DNA of 64,000 nucleotides from an uncultured Pseudohongiella sp. (GCA_902597095.1 CACJWK010000001.1:82837-146836), one strand, 5' to 3'. Positions 35,666 through 45,773 are shown, counted from the stretch's first letter. Numbers and translations are program-made. Notes: generated by a model from the letters alone, not told the origin.

Positions 35666-37198
35666 TTAATTCGCCGTCTGGGTTTCAATGAAACGCCGTG
35701 TATCCGCAAGCAGTTCCAATCTTGAGGGTTCATTGACATACATCATATGCCCGCCCTGATAGTAGGTGTATTGCATTTGGTTCGCCAGAATGCCATGACG
35801 ATTCAGCGTGTACTCTGCATCAAAAAACGGCGTCACCATGTCATAGTAGCCGGAGGCAACCATCACCTTGAGAGCCGGATTGATACGCAGCGCGGTAGAG
35901 AGATCGTGGGCGGTGTTGACGTAGGCAGGCTCCCAAGATGCGCCATCTGGCACCCTTCGCCAGCGCCAGTTTCTGTTCAGATCCGGATCGGCCGGTGAAA
36001 GATACTGTCGGCTCCAGTTCACGCCAAGGTCGGTCCGCATGTAACTCATGAGAGATGCCTTGTATGCACCCGAAATTGCGTCGCTGGCGGCGTCCCGTGA
36101 AGCCTGCGCCGCCAGATCATCAATCTCATCCTCAGTATAACGGGAATCGAGTCTACCGACTGTGATGCCCTCGTCGCGAAGCAGCTCTTTGGTGAAACGA
36201 CTGCCCTGCACCCTGAGGTTCGCCTGATCGATATAGTTTGTGCTCAAACCGGTGAAATAAGACAGTTGGTCACGGACTGCCAGATATTCCTCCTGCTCAA
36301 TCGTGTTTCCCTTGAACAGCGCGGGCAGGTATTCATTGACGGCGAATTCACGGGCCTGCTGTAAAAACACTGCCTGGCTTTCTGGTTCCGGCTCTACCCG
36401 TCCGTGATATAGAGCAGTGGCGGCCATAGTAGGTACGTAAGTGATGAAAGAGATCAGATTGTCTCGGACATAGGGCGTAGAGCCCTGATAGTCCAATGCC
36501 TGCGAAATGAAAACGATACCATTCAGGTTGACTGAAAGATCCTCCTCCAGAATGCGTGCTACCGCTGCAGCCCGGGTCGTACCGAAGCTTTCACCGAGTA
36601 GAAACTTCGGAGAATTCCAGCGTCCCTGTTCAGTAATCCAGGTGGTAATAAAATCTGCCATGGATTGCGCGTCTTCATCCAGGCCCCAGAAATCCTTGCC
36701 CTCATAGTCGCCAAGAGCACGGGAAAACCCGGTGCCTACTGGGTCAATAAAGACGAGATCTGTGACATCGAGAATCGTTTCCGGTGCTTCTTCAATCGGG
36801 TAGGGCGGCAGCCCGGCATGCAGCGCATCCGATGGCACAACGATTCGCTTCGGCCCATAACTTCCCATGTGGAGCCAGGTTGACGCTGACCCGGGCCCGC
36901 CGTTCCAGACAAAGGTAACCGGACGGGTTTCATTCTCAGCCAGATTAGTTTTCGTGTAGGCAAAAGTAAAAAGGGTGGCTTTGGGTTCTCCCTTCAGGTC
37001 CCTGATATAGGTTTCTCCGGCTGTCGCGGTGTATTCGATCCGTTGCCCGTTGAATCGCGTGCTGTGCTCGCTGATGAATCTGGTGGGCTCCGGGATTGGG
37101 CTGATTCCGTCCGCGACGGTTTCATCGGCGCCATGAAGGGCCGGGCTCAACATCATGGCCAGAATGGAGATTAAGACACTCTTTGTTTGCATGGACAC
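35666..37198 (-). CDS. Exported S10 family serine carboxypeptidase-like peptidase
   Basis: An alpha/beta-hydrolase peptidase of family S10, which removes C-terminal residues. The 510-residue protein (GTG 37198, or ATG 37192) has a signal peptide (SVLISILAMMLSPALHG). The oxyanion motif FVWNGGPGSAST lies near residue 97, the nucleophile in LLGESFGTTR near 200, the catalytic Asp in SGYYDMVTPF and the His in YYQGGHMMY near the C-terminus, so the triad is complete. Common as exported peptidases in marine bacteria. It is 16 bases downstream of the creatininase-family gene on the same strand, so they probably share a transcript. Confidence 0.92.
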   Translation of the reverse strand: MSMQTKSVLISILAMMLSPALHGADETVADGISPIPEPTRFISEHSTRFNGQRIEYTATAGETYIRDLKGEPKATLFTFAYTKTNLAENETRPVTFVWNGGPGSASTWLHMGSYGPKRIVVPSDALHAGLPPYPIEEAPETILDVTDLVFIDPVGTGFSRALGDYEGKDFWGLDEDAQSMADFITTWITEQGRWNSPKFLLGESFGTTRAAAVARILEEDLSVNLNGIVFISQALDYQGSTPYVRDNLISFITYVPTMAATALYHGRVEPEPESQAVFLQQAREFAVNEYLPALFKGNTIEQEEYLAVRDQLSYFTGLSTNYIDQANLRVQGSRFTKELLRDEGITVGRLDSRYTEDEIDDLAAQASRDAASDAISGAYKASLMSYMRTDLGVNWSRQYLSPADPDLNRNWRWRRVPDGASWEPAYVNTAHDLSTALRINPALKVMVASGYYDMVTPFFDAEYTLNRHGILANQMQYTYYQGGHMMYVNEPSRLELLADTRRFIETQTAN

Positions 37199-37214
37199 TC
37201 AACCTTTGTACGAA

Positions 37215-38114
37215 TTAGTGGGCAGTGGACAGCGCTCGACGAATCGCCTCGGCCGTGTATCGTGCTCTGAACTGAATCATTTTCTGGCCGAGCTGAATGG
37301 TGTCAGCCAGTGGGGTAATGGCAACGCCGTTTATGGTAGCGAGTCCGGCCTCAACCCGCTGTTGATAGCGGACCTGTTCGGGATCTGTCACCATCATCAT
37401 TGCTGTCACCCAGATATCATCGTGATAGCCATCATCGGCGGATTGTGCGACGCCGAGTTCTCGCTCGGTGTACTGTTCGGTTTCTAACCACCCCGGGTCA
37501 TAGAATTCTCTGATGAAATGTATCCTGGTTACCTCGCCCTGCCAGCTCAGGCCAAGCTTGTTGGCTACATTGGCCATCCCCCTCTGATTGCCGCCGCTGT
37601 CTCCGATCATGACGATATCCGAAAAGCCTGCCTTTCGGAGACTGCTGGCAATGTCGGTAAGCAGCGCCTCATAGGTCCCGGCGCTTAAGCTTATTGAGCC
37701 GGGATATTTCATGGCACCAGACGGCGGGTCAATATTGCCCTCAGGGACAAATTTTACTATCGGGGCGCATAGAGCGTTGCCGAGTGCTTCGGCGATCGCG
37801 GGGCAGGCCGCCTGCAGAATCAGGTTGTGTTTCCCGGTCGACAGATAAGGTCCGTTTTCCTCGATGCCACCGGTTGCGATGATCACCGTGCTTGTGCCTG
37901 ATGCGATGGCGTCCCGGATCTCCATGGAAGTGAGTTCTTCGAGCCAGTAAGATTGGCCGGCAGCGATTGGACGCTCCGTGCTTAACCATGAGGCGAGCTC
38001 TGTGTCTTGACCGAATGCCTGTGCATTGATCAGCGCAGTGGCTGCGATCAGCGTGTGCAGTACTTGACGGTAGGCAAAAGCATTTTTCACCGGTATCCCT
38101 CTTCGAATTTTCAT
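37215..38114 (-). CDS. Exported creatininase-family amidohydrolase
   Basis: Creatininase-family proteins hydrolyse cyclic or linear amides with two metal ions. The 299-residue product has a signal peptide (LHTLIAATALINAQAFG), then the family core TVIIATGGIEENGPYL and TGKHN, GAMKYPGSISLSAGTYEALL, and IVMIGDSGGNQ. The classic metal motif E-x-H-G-x-H-L-P reads E-E-N-G-P-Y-L-S here, with histidines replaced; the D-x-G-G-N block is kept. This variant core occurs in a subgroup of exported family members, so activity may differ from creatininase. Transcribed with the S10 peptidase downstream; a joint role in peptide or amide use is inference. Confidence 0.82.
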   Translation of the reverse strand: MKIRRGIPVKNAFAYRQVLHTLIAATALINAQAFGQDTELASWLSTERPIAAGQSYWLEELTSMEIRDAIASGTSTVIIATGGIEENGPYLSTGKHNLILQAACPAIAEALGNALCAPIVKFVPEGNIDPPSGAMKYPGSISLSAGTYEALLTDIASSLRKAGFSDIVMIGDSGGNQRGMANVANKLGLSWQGEVTRIHFIREFYDPGWLETEQYTERELGVAQSADDGYHDDIWVTAMMMVTDPEQVRYQQRVEAGLATINGVAITPLADTIQLGQKMIQFRARYTAEAIRRALSTAH

Positions 38115-38372
38115 TTATGCAGATTGTCGTCTGCCCGCGAATGTCGAGCCTCATCCTACCTCAAAAGTACCGTGACCGCCTGCCCCTGAAACAACTCCTT
38201 TCGCTGATCGCAAGTGGTTTCAATGAGTCGGTTAATAAGGTATTTTTCGGAGTTGGCAAGTTTAAAGCAGTCGCCCGCTGAAAGCAGTATCGCAGTGAGC
38301 AGGCGCCATCTTAACGTCGCAGCACGTCCGCGCAGGGGCCACTTGGCAAGCGCTGGGCGGTGAGTTCCAGAC

Positions 38373-39656
38373 TTGATTCTCAATATTCGAAACATTGCCC
38401 TCGCTTTACTCCTTGTGCTTCTGGTCAGTGCCAGCGTTATCCTGTGGCGCGTGCCGGTAATCGAGGCCGGGGCAATAGTTCACTCTGAGGATCTTTCGCC
38501 GGGCGAGCTGGTCGCGCGCGGCGAGTATCTGGTCACGGCTGGAAACTGCGCCAGTTGCCATACAACTCAAGACGGTGCCTTCATGAGCGGTGGATTGCCG
38601 TTCAGAACGCCTTTCGGCACGATCTATTCCACGAATATCACGCCAGACCCGCTAACCGGAATTGGCAACTGGAGCGATATCGATTTCCTGAACTCACTGC
38701 GCCACGGCGTGCGCCCTGACGGTGATCATCTGTATCCGGCCTTTCCTTACACTGCTTACACCAAAGCCAGCGACGATGACATACTGGCCATGTTCGCTTA
38801 TTTGAAGTCGATCAAACCGGTGCGTATCAGCCCGCCGCAAAATGATCTGATTTTTCCCTTTAACTACCGGCCGCTGATGGCATTCTGGAAGTTGCTGTAT
38901 TTTCAGCCAGGGGTTTATGAAGTCCGCGAAGACCAATCGGAGCAGTGGAACAGGGGCGCTTATCTGGTCGAGGCGCTTGCTCACTGCAGCGCTTGTCACT
39001 CGCCGCGCAACAGTCTGGGCGCAGAGCGGGCCGCAGCGCACATGGGTGGTGGAGAATTTCTCGATCTGGTCGCCCGACACCACTATCGACCCTGGTCAGC
39101 TCCCAATCTTAGTGCAACGGAACGTGGCCTCGCGCTGTGGTCAGAGCAGGATCTGGCGGATTACTTAAAAACTGCACGAAATGACATGCTCGAATCGTTC
39201 GGGCCAATGAATGAAGTCATCATTAACAGCACGCGCTATCTCGAAGCGCAAGACATTGGGGCTATGGTGACTTACTTAAAGAGCCTTGAGGCTGTGCCTG
39301 AGCGTGAGGCAACTGCGCCGGGCCCTGAGATCATGGGTAGGGGCAGAACTATCTATAATCTTCACTGTGGTACCTGCCACCTTCCCACCGGTGAAGGAGA
39401 CCCTGATATGGCTCCTCGTTTGGATCGCGGCAGTCTGGTTGTGCAGGATGAAAATCCTGCTTCGATGATCAATGCGATTCTGTATGGACCGCATCTGCCG
39501 AGCCCGCCATTGCAGCCAAAGTGGCGTGAGCCCATGGAGGATTTCCAGTATTTACTTGACGACGAAGAAGTGGCCGCGGCGGCGACTTTTATCCGCCACT
39601 CCTGGGGTAATGCGTCTGGCATGGTCACGGCAGATCAGGTAGCCAGGCAGCGTTAG
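38373..39656 (+). CDS. Triheme cytochrome c, alcohol dehydrogenase subunit-type
   Basis: A 427-residue membrane-anchored cytochrome (TTG start at 38373; ALALLLVLLVSASVILW anchor) with three heme motifs: CASCH (about 58-62), CSACH (about 207-211) and CGTCH (about 332-336). The spacing and blocks GEYLVTAGNCASCH, SGGLPFRTPFGTIYSTNITP and HGVRPDGDHLYPAFPYTAYT are those of the cytochrome subunit of acetic-acid-bacteria alcohol, aldehyde and gluconate dehydrogenases, which passes electrons to ubiquinone. No matching dehydrogenase subunit is adjacent; instead a DUF1592 lipoprotein follows. It probably carries electrons for the genes downstream or for the PQQ or GMC enzymes in this window. Confidence 0.92.
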   Translation: MILNIRNIALALLLVLLVSASVILWRVPVIEAGAIVHSEDLSPGELVARGEYLVTAGNCASCHTTQDGAFMSGGLPFRTPFGTIYSTNITPDPLTGIGNWSDIDFLNSLRHGVRPDGDHLYPAFPYTAYTKASDDDILAMFAYLKSIKPVRISPPQNDLIFPFNYRPLMAFWKLLYFQPGVYEVREDQSEQWNRGAYLVEALAHCSACHSPRNSLGAERAAAHMGGGEFLDLVARHHYRPWSAPNLSATERGLALWSEQDLADYLKTARNDMLESFGPMNEVIINSTRYLEAQDIGAMVTYLKSLEAVPEREATAPGPEIMGRGRTIYNLHCGTCHLPTGEGDPDMAPRLDRGSLVVQDENPASMINAILYGPHLPSPPLQPKWREPMEDFQYLLDDEEVAAAATFIRHSWGNASGMVTADQVARQR

Positions 39657-39780
39657 CTAGCTTCGGCGTATAATGCAGCAAATTAGTCTTGACCAGTCTA
39701 GTGAGATGGGTAGTTTTAGAAGTCTGGCCTCCCAGAGGCACAGAAGTCCGCTCGCACTGACACAGCGCAGGTATAAGCCA

Positions 39781-41529
39781 ATGTACAGTTTTCGATATGA
39801 CTGTCGATTCTCCGCGGGATCAGCCCGCCGGCAAGTCGTCATTCTTGTTCTGGCGCTCGGCGTTCTCTCCGGATGCAGAGATCCACAGAATGCTGAACCC
39901 GCAGAGCAGTATGATGCCGGCTCGCCGCTGCGCACCCGTTTGCTGACAGCTGATCAATACACCAACTCAATCGCCCAAGTTTTCGGTGAGGACATTGCTG
40001 ACAGTATCCTGCCGCCGATACCGCCGATGGCGCGGACGGATGGGCTACTGGCTTCGGGCAGTGCATTCGTCGGAGTTACCTCGGATCAGGTCTCGCAGAT
40101 CCAGCAGACAGCCACGTCAATCGCGGCTCAGGTGGTCGATCAAGAGCATCGCGATTTTCTGATCCCCTGTACGCCGGAAGCAACGGAAGCGGCTGATTCC
40201 AGCTGCGCGGCACTGTTTCTGGAAGAGACCGGCCGACTGCTGTTCCGTCGCCCCTTGAGTGACAGTCGGCTCTTGGATCTGGTGCAGATTGCGGATTACG
40301 CTGCGCAGCAAACCGGTGACTTTTATGACGGACTGTCACTGGCTCTTGAAGCCATGCTTATCAGCCCAGACTTTATTTTCATTGCTGACCGCGCTGAGGC
40401 TGATCCTGATGCTCCGGGTCGGCAGCGCCTTGACGCCTATTCTCTGGCTTCAAGATTGAGCTTTTTACTGTGGAATGCCCCGCCCGATGACGTCCTGTTA
40501 CAAGAAGCCGGAACAGGCATTCTCCATACTCCGCAAGGTCTGGCAAGGGCAGTGGATCGAATGCTCGGCAGCGCGCGTCTTGAATCAGGCGTCAGGGCGT
40601 TCTTTGATGATCTGATGGCCTTTGACGAATTTAACAGTCTCGCTAAGGACCCCCTTGTGTATCCCATGGTTACGGGAACTACTCTTGAACATGCCCGTGA
40701 GCAAACCCTGCGCACGATCGTTGACCATCTAGTAGCCCGGCAGGCGGACTACCGAGACCTTTTCACCACGCGGAAAACCTTTATGTCCATGCAGCTTGCT
40801 GCGGTTTATGACACTCCGGCCGGTGAGGGCTGGATGCCTTTCGAGTTCGAAGAAGGGGGCCCTCGGCTAGGCTTACTGACTCATGTCAGTTTCCTGGCCG
40901 CGAATTCTCATTCGGTTCGGAGCTCGCCGACTCTCAGGGGCAAGGCTCTGCGTGAAACCTTTCTGTGTCAGCGAGTGCCTGATCCTCCGCCGGACGTTGA
41001 CTTCTCTTCGTTAGAAGAAGCAGAGGACGCTGCGACAGCGAAAGAACGCTTGGCGGTTCATAACACCAATCCGTCCTGTGCCGGTTGTCACCTGATCACC
41101 GACCCGATGGGCCTCTCACTGGAAAATTTTGACGGTGCAGGTCGCTACCGTGAAACCGAGAATGGCGCGCCACTGGACATAGCCGGCGAGCTGGATGGCA
41201 TTTTCTATGAGGACATTGCCGGTCTGGCACAAGCGACCCGTAATCATCCCAAATTGTCCGCCTGTCTGATCAATCGGCTGTATGCTTACGGAACGGGTGG
41301 GCCTGTTTCTCTGAGAGAGGACAGGGATACGCTCGCGGGATTTGAAGCGCGTTTTGCGGAAAATGAGTACCGATTACCCGAATTATTGCGCGATATAGCG
41401 CTGTCTGATGCGTTTTCGCGCGTGAGGTCTGAAGAATCTGAGGATAGAATGCATGATTCACTACGAATGAAAGCGCCTGCCGAGAGAGCCGAATCTGCCA
41501 TGGTTCTGGCAAGCATGGAGAACGAGTGA
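39781..41529 (+). CDS. DUF1592/DUF1588 lipoprotein with heme motif
   Basis: ATG at 39781 is chosen because it gives a lipoprotein signal (VVILVLALGVLSGC, lipobox LSGC). The product of 582 residues has the multi-domain layout known mainly from planctomycetes: an N-terminal helical region with LLTADQYTNSIAQVFG (DUF1587/1595-like), a FLEETGRLLFRRPLSDSRL block, SRLSFLLWNAPPDDVLL (DUF1592), then NPSCAGCHLITDPMGLSLEN (DUF1588) with heme motif CAGCH, and a DUF1585-like C-terminus. No function is established. The stop overlaps the next start (TGATG at 41527), coupling it to the DUF1552 protein, its usual partner. Confidence 0.88.
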   Translation: MYSFRYDCRFSAGSARRQVVILVLALGVLSGCRDPQNAEPAEQYDAGSPLRTRLLTADQYTNSIAQVFGEDIADSILPPIPPMARTDGLLASGSAFVGVTSDQVSQIQQTATSIAAQVVDQEHRDFLIPCTPEATEAADSSCAALFLEETGRLLFRRPLSDSRLLDLVQIADYAAQQTGDFYDGLSLALEAMLISPDFIFIADRAEADPDAPGRQRLDAYSLASRLSFLLWNAPPDDVLLQEAGTGILHTPQGLARAVDRMLGSARLESGVRAFFDDLMAFDEFNSLAKDPLVYPMVTGTTLEHAREQTLRTIVDHLVARQADYRDLFTTRKTFMSMQLAAVYDTPAGEGWMPFEFEEGGPRLGLLTHVSFLAANSHSVRSSPTLRGKALRETFLCQRVPDPPPDVDFSSLEEAEDAATAKERLAVHNTNPSCAGCHLITDPMGLSLENFDGAGRYRETENGAPLDIAGELDGIFYEDIAGLAQATRNHPKLSACLINRLYAYGTGGPVSLREDRDTLAGFEARFAENEYRLPELLRDIALSDAFSRVRSEESEDRMHDSLRMKAPAERAESAMVLASMENE

Positions 41530-42878
41530 TGAAAAGGCTTAAGCAGACTCTGAGCAGACGTCGGTTCCTTAGGGGTACCCTGAAGGGTGGGGCAGTCTCC
41601 GTCGGGCTGCCACTTTTGAATGTCTTTTTGAATGACAACGGGACGGCCTATGCAGACGGCATGCCGATTCCCCTGCGTTTTGGTACCTGGTCCTGGGGGC
41701 TTGGTATGAGCGAATCGATTTTTGTTCCGAAGAAAACCGGTGCAAATTTCGATCTGCCTGAAGAAATTGCTGCGCTGGCGCCAGTCCAAGAACATCTGAA
41801 TCTGTACACCAATTTTCATGTTTTTAAAGATGATGCCCCCAATTTGTGTCATCACTCTGGCTGGGTGGTACTGCGTTCTGGCATTGCGCCGACTGCGCGG
41901 GACAATCTGCCCGGCGAGACCATTGATGTGTCGATCGCGCGACAGATTGGCAACGCCACCCGGTTCAGAAGCCTGAGCGCAACCGCTACCGGCGATGCGC
42001 GAGACAGCTTCAGCTATGAAGGCGGAAATTCGGTCAACACACCAGAGTGGTCACCGCTGAGATTCTATCAGCGTCTTTTCGGGGAGGGTTTTCAGGATCC
42101 CAATGCCTCCACGTTTTCTCCTGACCCCAAAGTGATGGTGCGGCAGAGCGCCCTCAGCGCTGTTCAGGAGGAAGCCCGCAAGCTGGAGAAATCCCTTGGC
42201 GCTGAGGATCGGGCTCGTCTGGATCAGTATTTTACGGGATTGCGGGATCTTGAGCGGCGGTTTGATCTGCAGCTCACCAAACCCGATCCCCGTGAAGCCT
42301 GTGTGGTATTGGAAGAGCCGATGGATCTGCCAACGGGGCTGGATGCGGATCTTGTGGCAACGAGACATCGCATGATGACGGACCTGATGCTGATGGCGGT
42401 GGCCTGCGATCAGACCCGTGTGTTCAATATGTTCTATGCGTCTGCGTTCTCAGCAACTACGCAGCCGGGATATGACAAGCCGCATCACACGGCGACTCAT
42501 GAAGAAGCGGTGGATCCGGAGTTGGGCTATCAGCCCTATACCTCCTGGTATACGCGTCGCGCCATGGAGGAATGGGCCTACTACGTGCAGGCCCTCGACA
42601 AATTTAGGGAGGGGGACGGTTCTCTGCTGGACAATTCGTTCATTTATGCTACGACAGATCAGTCCTTTGCCAAGCTGCACGCGATAGATGGTATCCCCAT
42701 GTTTTCCGCAGGCACTGCCGGCGGCCTCGTCAAGACCGGTCTGCACATCGACGGTGGCGGCTCACCCGGTTGCCGGCTCGGGTTCACCGCTCAGCGGCTG
42801 ATGGGACTCGAGATCGATACCTGGGGAGACAAAAGCAACACCACCTCAAGCGAAATAAGTGACATTCTGATTACTTGA
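41529..42878 (+). CDS. DUF1552 family protein with Tat signal
   Basis: A 449-residue protein with a twin-arginine signal (SRRRFLRGTLKGGAVSVGLP), so it is exported folded, probably with a cofactor or metal. The body matches DUF1552: RFGTWSWGLGMSESIFVP, APNLCHHSGWVVLRSG, ETIDVSIARQIG, DLRDLERR-like GLRDLERRFD and TTQPGYDKPHHTATHEE near residue 315, with several histidines that could bind metal. The fold is thought to be sulfatase or DUF1501-like but function is unknown. It is coupled by overlap to the DUF1592/1588 gene and followed after 20 bases by a PF03640-repeat protein. Confidence 0.87.
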   Translation: MKRLKQTLSRRRFLRGTLKGGAVSVGLPLLNVFLNDNGTAYADGMPIPLRFGTWSWGLGMSESIFVPKKTGANFDLPEEIAALAPVQEHLNLYTNFHVFKDDAPNLCHHSGWVVLRSGIAPTARDNLPGETIDVSIARQIGNATRFRSLSATATGDARDSFSYEGGNSVNTPEWSPLRFYQRLFGEGFQDPNASTFSPDPKVMVRQSALSAVQEEARKLEKSLGAEDRARLDQYFTGLRDLERRFDLQLTKPDPREACVVLEEPMDLPTGLDADLVATRHRMMTDLMLMAVACDQTRVFNMFYASAFSATTQPGYDKPHHTATHEEAVDPELGYQPYTSWYTRRAMEEWAYYVQALDKFREGDGSLLDNSFIYATTDQSFAKLHAIDGIPMFSAGTAGGLVKTGLHIDGGGSPGCRLGFTAQRLMGLEIDTWGDKSNTTSSEISDILIT

Positions 42879-42898
42879 TAAATCTCGGATTTTGAATT

Positions 42899-44254
42899 GT
42901 GAGCAGCCTTAAAAAAGTCGCTTTGAGCCTCTATTCGATCCGCTTTATCGCCTGTTGCGCAGCTGCTGTCGGCGCTGATCAAGGATCCTACACTGAAGCT
43001 TACCGCGACGTTCCCATGCCCGTGGGTTTCAGGGTGGAGGCCACTCAGGAAGGACCGGTATTCGCTGACGCATCCGGCATGACGCTATACAAATGGCCTC
43101 AGCACAAGTTGCGTAATGGATACAGCGGTGAGTCTCCCGGCTCGCCCGCCTGCTACGAGGATGTCTTGACGGTTACGGCAGGCTTGATGAGTCCCTATCC
43201 TCCGGGGATCCGCTTACCGGAACTGGATGAGCGCAAGAGTTGCACCGACCTGTGGAAACCTGTCACCGCGGACGAGGGTGCACAAGAAGTCGGGGACTGG
43301 ACCGTTGTTGAGCGCCGCGATGGCGCGCTGCAGTGGGCCTATCAGGAACAGCCGCTGTACACTTCAGTCAAAGACAAACGGCCCGGTGATGTGCTGGGCG
43401 GCACACGCCGGCGTTTCGGCGGTGATGCGCCGGCTAAACGGGTACCGGTCGGCCCTCCTTCGCTTCACCCCCCGGGTTTCTCAATCCGAAGCTCCTTCAA
43501 TGGACGAATGCTGGCAACAGACCGCAGTGAATCGGTTTACAGCTATGAGGGGGATACAGCTGACAGCAGCAGCTGCCGTGCAGACTGTCTGGCAAAATGG
43601 CAGCCGGTATTGGCGCCATCTCTGGCCAGAGCGCAGGGTGAATGGTCGTTGCTGGAGCGTTCTCCCGGCGAGCGCCAGTGGGTTTTTAGAGGCAAGCCGC
43701 TGTATACCTATATTTTGGATTCCGGCACCTGGTCGCAGCAGGGCAGTGACGAGCCCGGCTGGGACAATGTGTTTACTCAGGTCGCGGATTCCTACCCTAC
43801 CAGTTTTAGGCCGCAGCACACCATGGTCGGAGACGTGCTGGCTGATTCGGAAGGCAAAACCATTTATATCTACCATTGCGGCGAAGATTCACAGGATCAG
43901 TTAGGCTGCGATCATCCCACCGAAACGCAAGTTTATCGGCTGGCCATGTGCGGTGCGGGAGATCCCGAGCGCTGCCTTGAATACTGGCCATATGTTCTGG
44001 CCAGTGACCATGAGCAAGCTACCAATCGCATCTGGTCTATTGTATGGATTTACCCCCGCACAGGTCGTTTCGCTGCGCCGCAGCAGGAAGGGGCTCTTCG
44101 CGTCTGGGCCTACCGTGATCGACCGGTGTACACCTTCGCCGGTGATTCATCGCCCGGCGATGTCCATGGTGGTGGCACCGGAGAATGGCGGGGCCAGCGA
44201 AATGGCCTCAAGGCGATTATGCTGCGGGACGATTTTTTTCGGGGGACTTTGTGA
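42899..44254 (+). CDS. Exported protein with PF03640 (COG4315) repeats
   Basis: A 451-residue exported protein (GTG start; short hydrophobic N-terminus IRFIACCAAAVGA). It contains at least three copies of the secreted repeat with the Yx(F/W/Y)xxD-like motif: VFADASGMTLYKWPQHK, LATDRSESVYSYEGDTA and LADSEGKTIYIYHCGED, each followed later by a W-x-x-L/V-E-R-x-x-G-x-x-Q-W-x-x-x-x-x-P-L-Y-T block (QWAYQEQPLYTSVKDK, QWVFRGKPLYTYILDS, VWAYRDRPVYTFAGDS). Repeat proteins of this family are uncharacterised. Cysteines in the repeats may be disulphide-bonded. Its stop overlaps the next start (GTGATG at 44251), so the operon continues. Confidence 0.82.
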   Translation: MSSLKKVALSLYSIRFIACCAAAVGADQGSYTEAYRDVPMPVGFRVEATQEGPVFADASGMTLYKWPQHKLRNGYSGESPGSPACYEDVLTVTAGLMSPYPPGIRLPELDERKSCTDLWKPVTADEGAQEVGDWTVVERRDGALQWAYQEQPLYTSVKDKRPGDVLGGTRRRFGGDAPAKRVPVGPPSLHPPGFSIRSSFNGRMLATDRSESVYSYEGDTADSSSCRADCLAKWQPVLAPSLARAQGEWSLLERSPGERQWVFRGKPLYTYILDSGTWSQQGSDEPGWDNVFTQVADSYPTSFRPQHTMVGDVLADSEGKTIYIYHCGEDSQDQLGCDHPTETQVYRLAMCGAGDPERCLEYWPYVLASDHEQATNRIWSIVWIYPRTGRFAAPQQEGALRVWAYRDRPVYTFAGDSSPGDVHGGGTGEWRGQRNGLKAIMLRDDFFRGTL

Positions 44255-45327
44255 TGGGAACTTATCAAACGCGCAGATGGCTAGCCTGTGTCCTGGTGCT
44301 GAGCGGCTTGTTGATAATCTCCGCTGTTCAGGCCGAGGAGTCGAGAATCAGAAACCGAACTATCAGCTATGTGATGACAGATTTATTCTGGTCGGTGTAT
44401 CAGACCGAAGATGCGCAGGCCGAGTGTCCCAAGGGATTCAATGACGGCCCGCGAGAGCAATTTGAGAAGCTCTTTCCTGACCACGAATCTCTGAGCGTCG
44501 AAGAGACGCAGCTTGCACAGGAAATACAGACCTGGCATCCGAGTACGGAACCTGATGGTTTCGAATTTTTCGAAGTAGAAGGAACATTATCCTGGGGTTT
44601 GAATCTTGATGGAGAAGTGAGCGCCAATGACTTTACGCATCCGGATGGCACTCCCGGAATAGATAACGAGGTATACCGGGCAGTGGGTTGCATCATCGGG
44701 TTTCGCGGGCCAGACGGGGTGGAATACATATTCCAGAACAAGGCAATACTTGATGAAGTTTACAATCGCATGATGATTGAACTCACCGAGGTAGACAGTC
44801 TTGATAATGACGATTCCGTGATTGTCAATCTGTACCGAGGGATGGACCGCCTGCTGACGGACGCCACCGGCCAGAAGGTCATGGCAGGTGGCACGCAGCG
44901 CATTGACTATCGGTGGGGAGAAAGTCTGATTCGACAGTTTGCCGGTCAGATTGTCGATGGCGTTCTCATTACCGAGCCGATCGCGGAAATGATCATGCCC
45001 TGGCAAAACCTCAGTGTGCCGTCGATTCATGTCTTCAAAGATGCGCGCTTCCAGCTCGATCTAAGTTCAGAGCAAGCAACAGGAGTGCTTGCCGGCTATG
45101 CTGACGTTGACACCTGGTATTACCAACTGATCCGCAACGATTCGACTCACCATCTCAGCAATGGTCAGATTTCCGGCATCTCTCTGTACAAGGCGCTCAG
45201 ACGTCTTGCTGAGGCCTATCCAGATCCGGTGACCGGTGAAAATACCGCCATTTCAACTTCGCTGGATGTCAAAATGGCGCAAGTCTATATCGTCCCGCCA
45301 GACAGCCGGGCGGAAAGTAAGCGCTAG
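44254..45327 (+). CDS. Exported hypothetical protein of the DUF1592/DUF1552 operon
   Basis: ATG at 44254 is chosen because it overlaps the previous stop and gives a signal peptide ([19 protein letters not shown]). The 357-residue protein has a [17 protein letters not shown] segment (about residue 112) resembling a calcium-binding EF-hand-like loop, and conserved-looking [18 protein letters not shown]. It has few cysteines and no heme motif. No family recognised. As the last gene of the five-gene operon from 38373, it is likely a periplasmic partner of the cytochrome, DUF1592 and DUF1552 proteins. The stop overlaps the convergent yaiI stop by 3 bases. Confidence 0.75.
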   Translation: MGTYQTRRWLACVLVLSGLLIISAVQAEESRIRNRTISYVMTDLFWSVYQTEDAQAECPKGFNDGPREQFEKLFPDHESLSVEETQLAQEIQTWHPSTEPDGFEFFEVEGTLSWGLNLDGEVSANDFTHPDGTPGIDNEVYRAVGCIIGFRGPDGVEYIFQNKAILDEVYNRMMIELTEVDSLDNDDSVIVNLYRGMDRLLTDATGQKVMAGGTQRIDYRWGESLIRQFAGQIVDGVLITEPIAEMIMPWQNLSVPSIHVFKDARFQLDLSSEQATGVLAGYADVDTWYYQLIRNDSTHHLSNGQISGISLYKALRRLAEAYPDPVTGENTAISTSLDVKMAQVYIVPPDSRAESKR

Positions 45328-45773
45328 CCGGTGCGGCTGGCGAGCAAGCGATCCAGCTGATCTGCGAACTGCTTCTTGTCGGCATTGCTGAAAGGTGCAG
45401 GACCTCCCGTATGTTCACCGCTGCCGCGCATGGTTTCCAGAAAGTCGCGCATGTTCAAGCGAGCGCCGATGTTGTTTTTGGAGAACAGTTCTCCGCGTGG
45501 ACTCAGTGCGAGTGCTTGCCGATTAATGACTTCAGCCGCCAGTGGAATGTCGCTGGTAATGACGAGATCTCCGGGATTGGTGCGGCGCACAATTTCATTG
45601 TCGGCGACGTCAAATCCTCCCGGCACTTGAACGGTGCTGATCAGTCTTGATGGCGGTGTGCGCAGAGCTTTGTTGGCCACTAGAGTCACAGAGGTTTGTG
45701 TCCGCTCAGCGGCCCGGAACAGTATTTCTTTGATGACGCCCGGACAGGCATCAGCATCCACCCAGATTTTCAT
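45324..45773 (-). CDS. yaiI: YaiI/YqxD family protein (DUF188)
   Basis: A 149-residue cytoplasmic protein of the PIN-like DUF188 family. The opening [20 protein letters not shown] with its acidic cluster, the [21 protein letters not shown] block and [20 protein letters not shown] are all typical. The family resembles nucleases, but no activity is established. It is followed on the same strand by nothing and lies just downstream of the nitronate monooxygenase gene (17 bases), which is read in the same direction, so the two may be co-transcribed. Confidence 0.93.
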   Translation of the reverse strand: MKIWVDADACPGVIKEILFRAAERTQTSVTLVANKALRTPPSRLISTVQVPGGFDVADNEIVRRTNPGDLVITSDIPLAAEVINRQALALSPRGELFSKNNIGARLNMRDFLETMRGSGEHTGGPAPFSNADKKQFADQLDRLLASRTG

